Source: Phoronis ovalis (taxonomy: Eukaryota; Phoronida; Phoronidae). From it: a stretch of DNA of 11,264 bases. The position numbers and the translations under genes are program-made. This document shows positions 1 to 8,100 of the stretch, piece by piece. The DNA lies in contig JAOXYB010054934.1 in assembly GCA_028565635.1 (NCBI GenBank), positions 1-11,264 of the forward strand, given 5' to 3'. The first letter of the stretch is position 1. Every line of letters begins with the position of its first letter. The notes under the pieces were generated by a model that saw nothing but the letters and a program-made list of their open reading frames with translations, was not told where the DNA came from and made no database searches.

Positions 1-120
1 CTGTCTAGATGTGGTTTGATATACCCCTCCTTGGCAATGTCTAGTATATGACTGCATCCTTACCCTGATACTGTCTACGTGTGGTTTGATATATCCCTCC
101 TTGGCTATGTCTAGTATATG
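1..120 (-). repeat. Tandem duplication of the ALKBH7 HxD-coding segment (copies 1-50 and 71-120)
   Basis: Bases 1-50 and 71-120 match at 46 of 50 positions with a 70-base offset. The right copy lies inside ALKBH7 exon 2 and encodes [17 protein letters not shown] on the minus strand. The left copy lies past the exon's GTAAGG splice donor, and its own frame encodes [17 protein letters not shown]. Of the four differences, three are silent third-position changes and one swaps Val for Leu inside HxD. The offset is not a multiple of three, so the left copy is out of frame with the right one when read through. The left copy runs into the window edge, so its end and any further copies cannot be seen. 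It may be a recent genomic duplication, an alternative exon, or two haplotypes joined by assembly. Confidence 0.9.
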
Positions 121-237
121 CACAAGTTGTAACTGAGGAACACCCGGAGGAAATGCCAAGTCTCTAACCCGTTGAATTATGGCTTTATTCCTCTCCCTCC
201 ATCGGTTTCTTTCAGTTTCTCTGTATCCATGTATTGC
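64..237 (-). CDS. ALKBH7: ALKBH7 coding exon 2, with the HVD metal-binding motif
   Basis: A 58-codon exon, too short and too close to the edge to stand out as an open frame. The acceptor AG is at 239-238 and the donor GTAAGG starts at 63. It encodes [13 protein letters not shown], then [16 protein letters not shown], then [19 protein letters not shown]. The HVD (codons from 81 down to 73) matches the position of the first two iron ligands in human ALKBH7, where the text reads [12 protein letters not shown]. The exon ends in phase 0 just before the expected FCG block. Confidence 0.92.
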
Positions 238-800
238 CTGCAAACATTAACATGTCATTGACTATATCAAATACAGGACAGGTGACAGATCAAAACCAAG
301 TGATAATTTTTCATTATGCTTTTTTACATTGTTTTATTTTTGCATGGAAAAATAATGACAATCCTGGCAGCTTATGGAAAACGATTCACATACAGTTTTT
401 TATGAACACGTGTAATTTCGCCATTTACAATTAGTTTTAGGTTAGAACTAAAGTACTACGTGACAACACTCACGTTATCCCAATGATCATACTCGTATCT
501 CATTCGTTGCAGATATGGTTCAATTTCATCTAAAACACTTTTCTCCTCTTCTTCTGTTAAGAAATCATTATAAATATGCATAGAGTTAGCTACTATTGCC
601 TCCGTGTCTTTGTCACTAGCCTCTAAATAGTCGTCTGGTGATAATTTATTGTATACTGCTGTTTGTAATCTATGACCTGTAGCAGACGCACTAAGAAATC
701 TTCCAATATTTACATTGTGTTGCACTTTTTTCAGCGCACCACCACAATAGCTCAACAACGAAAGTTTAAAATAATGTATAATGTGTATAGGTAACGCCAT
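64..800 (-). CDS. ALKBH7: ALKBH7-like mitochondrial Fe(II)/2-oxoglutarate dioxygenase, 5' part (coding exons 1 and 2)
   Basis: Partial gene: join of exon 1 (474-800) and exon 2 (64-237), with the rest beyond the left edge. The two exons give 167 residues without a break, joined in phase 0 across a 236-base intron (donor GTGAGT, acceptor GCAG). The protein starts with a basic, hydrophobic stretch that fits a mitochondrial presequence. It then has an acidic helix ([16 protein letters not shown]), the ALKBH7 signature RYEYDHWD, an AIHGYRETE block, and an HVD motif at residues 162-164 that should supply two of the three iron ligands. The distal histidine and the 2-oxoglutarate-binding arginine are not in the window. 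ALKBH7 is known as a mitochondrial AlkB-family protein involved in programmed necrosis and fat metabolism. The ATG at 800-798 is the first in the ORF and has A at -3 and G at +4. The N-terminal region looks longer than in mammals, where the signature comes near residue 65 rather than 105. Identity is from recognition of the family by eye. Confidence 0.93.
474..800 (-). CDS. ALKBH7: ALKBH7 coding exon 1
   Basis: This exon encodes residues 1-109, from the start ATG to the end of the RYEYDHWDN block. The frame stays open past the donor for only a few codons before a stop at 456-458, and the GTGAGT donor (473-468) cuts exactly where the conserved DHWD motif continues into the AIHG of exon 2. The N-terminal part (about residues 1-45, containing RFLSASA) has many basic residues and no acidic ones, as mitochondrial targeting peptides do. 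The targeting role is inferred. Confidence 0.92.
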
Positions 801-893
801 GCTTAATGCTGCAGATATTTACGCTATACTGTTGAGTAAATTTACAAATATGTAGCTCCGTAATAAAGTTCTGATCCTTAGGACACCATTACA

Positions 894-907
894 CACAATG
901 CATTGTG
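894..907. promoter_or_regulatory. 14-base perfect palindrome, possible ZNF143-like promoter element
   Basis: CACAATGCATTGTG is its own reverse complement and lies 94 bases upstream of the ALKBH7 ATG. The rightward reading GCATTGTGGG (900-909) resembles half of the ZNF143/STAF promoter motif (GCATTCTGGGA), but the second half of that motif is not matched. Its position fits a proximal promoter element. The factor is a guess. Confidence 0.4.
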
Positions 908-1044
908 GGTAGTTCTGCAAGAACCGTAATAATTATGAAAATTAGTGGTTCATAGGAAATACAAATATATAAGATAGTATGAATGACTTAGTAATTTTAC
1001 ACATTTCATATCTGAAGGTAGTTTACGGTATAAATACTATTGTT

Positions 1045-1051
1045 TGTTTAC
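1045..1051 (+). promoter_or_regulatory. Forkhead (FOXJ1-type) site TGTTTAC
   Basis: TGTTTAC is an exact forkhead core, overlapped on its left by a second weaker core, TGTTTGT (1041-1047). It lies 65 bases upstream of the X-box. FOXJ1 is known to act together with RFX factors on motile-cilium genes such as CFAP57. A seven-base motif is common by chance, so the support comes from the company it keeps. Confidence 0.45.
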
Positions 1052-1075
1052 AACTATGAATCTATTTGATTTGTT

Positions 1076-1081
1076 ATTGGC
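1076..1081 (-). promoter_or_regulatory. Inverted CCAAT box
   Basis: ATTGGC on the plus strand (GCCAAT on the minus strand) lies between the forkhead site and the X-box. NF-Y sites of this type are frequent in divergent promoters. The match is short and functional use is inferred from position. Confidence 0.4.
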
Positions 1082-1115
1082 TTAAGCGACATACTGTAGT
1101 CGTCATGCGCGTTGG

Positions 1116-1130
1116 GTTACTCTTAGCAAC
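1116..1130 (+). promoter_or_regulatory. RFX X-box for CFAP57
   Basis: GTTACTCTTAGCAAC fits the X-box rule RYYNYY-N(1-3)-RRNRAC at every fixed position, on both strands, with a three-base spacer. RFX factors bind X-boxes near the starts of ciliary genes across animals, and the gene downstream encodes an axonemal protein. A degenerate second copy, GTTGCATGGAAC (1145-1156), follows 14 bases later. The site lies about 75 bases upstream of the likely first splice donor, so transcription probably starts just downstream. Confidence 0.7.
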
Positions 1131-1203
1131 ACAGCTAGAAACAAGTTGCATGGAACATTTTGCTAGGCTGAAATTTGCTTGATTGAGGAATATTTAATAC
1201 TAT
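1131..1203 (+). other. CFAP57: Inferred noncoding first exon of CFAP57 (5' end uncertain)
   Basis: A strong acceptor (TTTCTTTCAG, ending at 1680) precedes the coding start, so a noncoding exon must lie upstream. The best donor in the interval is GTAAGT at 1204-1209, making the first intron 477 bases long. The left boundary is only bounded by the X-box. If the transcript includes base 1150, it has a 10-codon upstream ORF (1150-1182). The first intron (1204-1680) is AT-rich and holds nothing recognisable. Confidence 0.5.
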
Positions 1204-1715
1204 GTAAGTATGTAAAATAGATATTTATTAACTATAAATGATATTTTATGATACTCTTTTGTTGAAACTTGAAATTTGATTGAGCAAATTAGGTAGACTT
1301 GGTTCAATTTTGTGCTGTCACAGTCATCAATTATTTTGGTACCTGTATCTAGTATGTTTAATATTAAACTTGATTGTTTTTATCAGCAACACTGTAAATT
1401 ATTAAGAAATATGTTGTTCTTCAAGCATGGAATGAAATTGCACATTCGCGCTGCATAATAACATATGTAATATTGTTTTTGTATGCCAGCATTTATGTAT
1501 CGGTAGTAAGCTGTAAGTTTCAAGTTCCCTATTTGGGCCGTTAGTATAAATATAGTAAACTAGACATAAAAATCTTTGTCATCGTCATTAATTTTACTAA
1601 ACAATAAGCCCCGTCTATATAAATATTCTAAATACCAGTGTAAAAATAATAATCATGAATTTAATCATTTTTTCTTTCAGATTATATTATTTTAGAGAAC
1701 GCTATAACACTCACC

Positions 1716-2186
1716 ATGTCTATTGCAATAGCACAGCCCCGGCATATTTTTGGTTTGAAGTCTGGAGTCGCTAATAATATTGCATACCAGGATGAACAAA
1801 CTATTGTATATCCTACCGGATCTAACTGCATCTTGTATAATATTGATCAAAAAGTTCAAAAATTCATTCCTGGTTCTGACAAGAGTCAAGGAATGACCGC
1901 AATGGCCGTTAGTCCTAATCGTCGTTATGTGGCAATTGCCGAAAAAGGAGAAAAAGCCACTATTACTATATACGATTTACACTCATTAAGAAGACGGAAA
2001 GTTTTAAGTTCTCCAGATATACAATCAGTAGAATTCGTCAGCTTAGCCTTTTCACCTGATTCGAAGTATTTAGTAGCCCAAGGTGGACGTCCAGACTGGA
2101 CATTAATGTACTGGACATGGGAGAAATCCAAGATTATGGCAATGACCAAAACTAGTAATCCTCAAGCTAATCCACCTGTTTATCAG
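1716..2186 (+). CDS. CFAP57: CFAP57 coding exon 1 (residues 1-157)
   Basis: The exon begins at 1681, after the acceptor, with 35 noncoding bases. It encodes the first propeller blades, with [20 protein letters not shown] and [15 protein letters not shown] as WD-type strands. It ends VYQ in phase 0 at a GTATGT donor. Confidence 0.95.
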
Positions 2187-5100
2187 GTATGTTGGTTCAT
2201 TTAACTTCGTTTTAATAATATTAATAGTTATATTAAACTACTTTATTTCATCACCATGCTTAATTTAGAATATACAAGGTCTATACTGTATGATAATATA
2301 GCAAAATTGGGAAAACAATAAAATAGAAAATTATGAATATATAAAAAAATGCTGAATTTGTCTTTCTATTTTTTTTATGATTTAAATGCAGAATGTTTTA
2401 TTTAGTTTTCTCGCATCATTTTGTTTTTACTAGGTAACATTCAACCCACAAGATAACACACAGCTTTGTGTGGTTGGCAATGGAATATTCAAGCTGTTTC
2501 GTTACAGTGAAGGTAATTTGAAACAGTTTGCATTCCAAAAGTTGGAACCACAAAATTATTTGTGCCAAGCATGGGTCTCTGATGAGCGTGTTATCGTGGG
2601 TACTGACAATGGTAAATTACTACTGTTTGAAGCCGGTGAATTGAAAAATGAATTTAATCTCAGCAGTGAGCAAAAATCATCTGATAACAGATTGTAAGTA
2701 TTGTAACAGTATAAAAGACGTTATATAATTAATTTTTTCCTTTCTTTACATTAACTAAAACCAGAAATGGCTATAACAGCAGACTGTTTACAGCCAGTTA
2801 TAACGATCTTTATTTCAAACAATTCAAAAGATGCCCCTCCAGATACTTCCAGTTTCTAGTTCCTTTGTCAGTTATTATTATTATTACATACCAAAGCTTT
2901 ACATTCTTGCCAGCATATTTCATGATATATCACTACCACAATGAATGTATTATGCTTTTCAGCAGATAGACACCCAGTAGCTATATGCCGCTTGCTTTGT
3001 TTCGCTATCTGTACACCATAGAAACTAAGTTATTGTTATATTGCCTTCTTGTTTCTATTGCAGAATGGGTTCGATATCTGAAACTAACGCTGGCATGCCG
3101 ACGGGGCCACCTCAGATTACATCAATCGTGTCCTTCTCGAAGGGGTTTGCATGTGCATGTGGTATGGGTACAGTATATATGTTTGAAAAGACAGATGACA
3201 AGGAGTTCTTCAAAAAGGCTAGAGAAATTAAGGTAGGTGAAATCAGTTAAAAACAATACTTGAATTTTTGTCACGTATAGACACCAGTAGATCTTGTGTT
3301 CTAAGAAAATAGCACTTTGTACAGTAAACAAGGTTTTAGATAACAGAAACTCAAATGGCACACTCTTGCTATTAGTATGCAAAATGCTTGCATGTACGCT
3401 TGTCTAGTTAAGAAAGAACCTGGTACATAGATTCTATAATGGTGCGACTTTTTCAGATCCCTCCTGACAACAATAGTTCTGATCCTGCCAAGGCTGAACA
3501 ACAGATCATCAGCAGCATGGCTGTCAGTCCATCAGAGGAAACCCTCATTTGTGCCACAGGAGAAAACCAGCTTTATAGCATCACATTGTCCAGTGCTGAC
3601 TTGGGAAAGGTAATAATGAAGAGCTTATGCATTCATTTGACATTTTAAATAATACAATAATAAACAGTTGTCATTTGTCACTGTAATGTACAGATGTTTT
3701 ATGTAGATTTGTAAAGTGTAAATTTATGGATGTTTTTAGATATTAGTTAATATTATAGTAAGTGCTATTCTAAGTTGTTGCTTTGCAGTTCGAGTCACTG
3801 CTTTTAGTTAAACACTTTATTTTAAAAGTTCTCAGTGTCCAGAAGCAGTTTGATATATTTTTGCAGCAAGGAGACCAAGCTCAGTTTGAATTCTTATCCC
3901 AATCCTTCCATCATGGTCAAGTTACTGGGTTAGATGTGTGTATCAGAAAACCACTGATTGCTACCTGCTCGCTTGATAGGTCCATAAGAGTATGGAATTT
4001 TGAGAACTGGTAGGTATATTGGATAAACAAATCGTAGATATGAGAATAAGTCAAGAATTTGTAAAATGGTTAGTATTGATAAAATATCAATGTTTTAATT
4101 TTTGTAGGGAAAAAAATTGCAGTTATAGTTTTATGAATACACATAGATATATTAACCTTATGTTGGAAGTTCCTGCAGTATTGCTATAAACTTTGCAACC
4201 TTATATTATAATCATTTAGTTTGTAAATGATTATTCATACTTTAATGTGTTCATAGGCATTAGGTATTTATAGACTGATATATTATTCTTTCAGTAACCT
4301 TGAGTTGTACAAAGAATTTGCTGAGGAGGCTTACAGTATTGCACTTCATCCCTCTGGCTTATATATTCTGGTCGGCTTCAGTGATAAACTGCGTCTTATG
4401 AATCTACTGATTGATGATATTCGAACTTTCAAAGAATTCACGATCAGAGGATGCAGAGAAGTAAGTTGACCTGACACAAAATACAAATGTTGAACAAAGA
4501 GATCATTTCAATCACAGCACAAATATATTCATCAGAGGTCGTTAGCACTCAAGAAAATGTTACGACATTTGACATTTTTGGTTGTTAGCTTAAGTTTTTT
4601 TTTGCTGATTATGTACTCCTTTATTTCATTTTTAGTGTGCATTCAGTAATGGTGGTCATATGTTTGCCGCAGTCCATGGAAATGTTATCCAGCTGTATTC
4701 CACAAGTAATTATGAGAACATACAGAACTTCAAGGGACATAATGGAAAAGTCCGAGCTATCATCTGGAGTGCTGATGACTCCAAGCTTGTGTCTTGTGGC
4801 ATGGATGGTGCAGTGTATGAGTGGGATACTGCTACAGGAAAACGTGTTGGTGAAAGTGTCCTGAAATCTTGCAGCTATACTGGTGTTGCAATCAACCCCG
4901 ATGGAAAAACAACATTCGCTGTAGGATCTGATCGCACTCTCAAAGAAATTGCTGATTCACAGGTACTAATTTGTTCATCATTCTTGCTCATCCAAATGTT
5001 TGCAGTCACCAAAGTACAAACAATACAGTGCAAACAAGATGTTTTGACAAAAGAATAAATGTGTTATGAAATTCTCCCACTTAAAGCATACACACAAAAT

Positions 5101-8100
5101 TGTTTTGTTTTCAGATTTTGCGTGATGTAGATGCCAGTGATACTACCCTTACTTCAGTTGCCATGTCTCATTCTGGTCGTATGCTATTTGCTGGTACTTC
5201 AGGCGGTACTCTACGCTCACTCAAATTTCCCCTTACCGTGCCTGGAGAGTGGACTGAATATCAAGGTCACAGTCAGGGTATTAATAAGGTAAGATATAAA
5301 CTACTTTACAAGATATGATCACAGTTCATAGCAAATAACACTTTACAAACAGAAAAAAGCGTGCGTTCCAATTTTAAGATTTATAATACTATTGTTTATG
5401 ACTTTTGTAAGTTTCTTTGCCTCAAATCTATTTTGAATTATTTTAGATGAAAATAACATATGATGACCAGTATTTAGTGAGTGTGTCAGATGATGCCTCA
5501 ATCATGATGTGGAAGATTCAGGACAAGGAAGGCCGTGGTCTCAAACGGGACAAGGAAGTGGGATGGGCTGAGGAGATTCTTATTACTAAAAGTGACTTAG
5601 AAGAAAAGGTATATTTTTATTATTAATGGAATTTTAAATGACAATAATTTATTCCCTGCTGGATTTCATCTACTATCAAGCCTTTTGTGCATTAGGTTAA
5701 GACAAGAAAATTGAACTGTACCTAATGGGCAGTTGCATTTTGCCAGATAGCCTGGGTCAAGTGATGCATGCTGCCACCTATTGATAAAATTGGGGAATGT
5801 CTCACAACTTTTTTTTTCATTTGGAAAATGGTTAGATTTATGTGTTTTGTTTTTGTAAGCTTAACAGTGACATTAAAAAGGATTAATAATTATATTTTAT
5901 TCTAAAGGTTGTTTTTTTTAATTCTAGAATTCCATGATGACTGAATTAAAAACTCGTGTTGATGAGCTGAAAATGGAGAATGAATACCAACTCCGGCTCA
6001 AAGATATGAACTACAATGAAAAAATCAAGGAATTGACAGAGAAATTCATTCAGGAGATGGAATCGTTAAAAACTAAGAACCAAGTCTTAAAGACGGACAA
6101 GGATAAAGAGGAGGCTAAACACGAGGAAGAAACTAGTGAAGTCATGGAGAAACATGGCAAAGAATTGCAAGATTTAGGTGGGTTATGTTCTTCATGCAAT
6201 TAATAGAAACAACTTTAAAAGTGACACAAATAGCACCATTTGTACTTTTTTGATTTAGATATGTCTTCATTTAAGTTTACCGTTAAAGATTTTCCTTAAC
6301 ATTATGTTTAGTAATGTTTTACAAATGTTTTTAAGTAGTGGTTTAATATTGATTTCAATGCTGCCTCTGTTCAACATTATAAAACGAGTGACCATAAGAC
6401 TTTTGCAGTGACACTACAATTTCATCAGATACTGTAATTCTACACCCGACTAAAATGCAATAATTGATAGACAAAATGTGTATTTACCGTTTATTTTGAA
6501 TGTTTTATCAGAAGCTGCAAATAACCAAAAATTAATGCTGGAGTATGAGAAATATCAAGAGCTACAAGCTAAAAGTCAAAAAATGCAGGAAGACTATGAA
6601 CGTCAACTACAGGAAATGGAAGAGAGCAGGGAGCGTGCTCTAGAGGAACTCACAGAATATTATGAAACTAAGCTTTCAGAGAAAACAACTCAGCTTGATC
6701 AGGTAATAAATAATCTCGAATCCTTTACTTTGTGTACAAGTTTCATTTGGATATCAACTACATTTTTTCTAAATTAAGTGCCAAACATTGGGTGTTGAGC
6801 ATGTTGTTTTGGTTAAAATGTCCAGCCTTTTTTCCTTAAGTACTTTTCAATTAATATGATATTTTAGTCAAATGACGAATACAGGCAACAGACTCGTGAA
6901 AATGAAGAGACAAAACGTCAAATTGAGGAAGATGCTGATCGAGAAATCCTTGATATTAAAAACAAATATGAGCGCCGCTTACGTAAGGCAGAAGAAGAGA
7001 ACACAAGGCTAAAAGGTGATAATGGTATTATGAAAAAGAAATTCTCCAGTTTACAAAAAGAGATCGAAGAGCACAAAGATGAAATCAAGAAATATCAAGG
7101 TGAAACTTCAAAACTCAACAATGTTATTAAGAATTTGGAAAAAGACATTTCAGGATTAAAGAAAGAGATTCAAGAAAGAGATGAGACTATACAAGATAAG
7201 GTAACATCAGTTTTATTGTATTATTAATTAACAGTTGTCTCTTTTTATTGCTCATCAGTTACATTATAAATTTGCTACAAAATACTGCTATTTAGATAAC
7301 TGATTGTAATACTGGTAATTTAAAACCCTTACAGTAATGCATAAAGACTGTCCATATATTGTCAGAATTTCGTAAAAATTAACATCCCGAGTCTAAAGTG
7401 GCTCTAAAGCAATAAATGAATTTTTTTAACAGGAAAAGAGAATTTATGATTTGAAGAAAAAGAATCAGGAATTAGAGAAGTTCAAATTTGTATTGGATTA
7501 TAAGATTAAGGAATTAAAGAAGCAAATTGAACCACGAGAAAATGATATCAAGGCTATGAAAGAACAAATTCAGGAGGTAAGTAAAAATTTTTAGCAGAAG
7601 TCTATGTGAATTAGTTTGACTTATCCACATCTCAAGTAATTTCCAGACCTGTGTGCTAAGCAGCTAACAATGAGGCACAAATGTGAACATTAATTTAGAA
7701 GTTAGTAAATTTAAGGTGATATTTTGTGATTTTGAATTTAAAATTCCATGTTTTTCCATTGTGTTAGGTCATTGTATGAAGCATTATGCTTGCTGATTGT
7801 TTCCAAATCATATGAATTATTATGGTGCTATAGTTATTTTTTATTATTGATAACTTCAGGTGACAACTAGTCTAATAATCACTAGACACTAATCTGTTTT
7901 GTTTTGCATTTGTAGATGGAGAGTGAATTAGAACGGTTCCATAAACAGAACACACAGCTTGAACTGAACATCACTGAACTAAGACAGAAACTCAGAGCCA
8001 CTGACAAAGAAATGCACCAGGAGAGACAGAGGGTAAGCTTAATATTCACTTTATTAAAACAAACCATTGCTGATGCTGAAACTATATGGACATCTGGGTA

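Larger units (their letters stand above)
801..1203. promoter_or_regulatory. Divergent promoter region between ALKBH7 and CFAP57, including the inferred CFAP57 noncoding first exon
   Basis: The ALKBH7 start codon (800, leftward) and the CFAP57 5' noncoding exon (ending about 1203, rightward) are head to head, so this roughly 400-base interval must hold both transcription starts unless distal promoters exist. No long open frame occupies it. It contains a 14-base palindrome near the ALKBH7 side. On the CFAP57 side, within about 90 bases, it contains a forkhead site, an inverted CCAAT box and an RFX X-box. No clear TATA box is placed for either gene. The transcription starts are not visible in the sequence. 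Confidence 0.75.

Noticed and set aside
1-120. Two direct repeats with a 20-base spacer, looking like a CRISPR or satellite fragment
   Set aside because: The repeat translates on the minus strand into the conserved ALKBH7 segment [11 protein letters not shown], so it is duplicated coding sequence. Only two copies are visible.
234-434. Plus-strand open frame of 66 codons
   Set aside because: It lies across the ALKBH7 intron 1 and exon 2 boundary on the opposite strand and shows no protein-like pattern.
1692-2149. Minus-strand open frames across CFAP57 coding exon 1
   Set aside because: They are antisense shadows of a well-supported exon with matching family similarity on the plus strand.
2765-2812. 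Possible hairpin (TATAAC with GTTATA) in CFAP57 intron 2
   Set aside because: A six-base AT-rich stem with a 20-base loop is expected by chance in this composition.
3122-3501. Minus-strand open frames across CFAP57 exons 3 and 4
   Set aside because: They run across exon-intron boundaries of CFAP57 and show no recognisable domain. Chance openness in AT-rich intron DNA explains them.
5750-5785. Stretch resembling an Alu or tRNA-derived element (CCTGGGTCAAGTGAT)
   Set aside because: The likeness covers about 15 bases only, with no matching A-box, tail or target-site duplication nearby.
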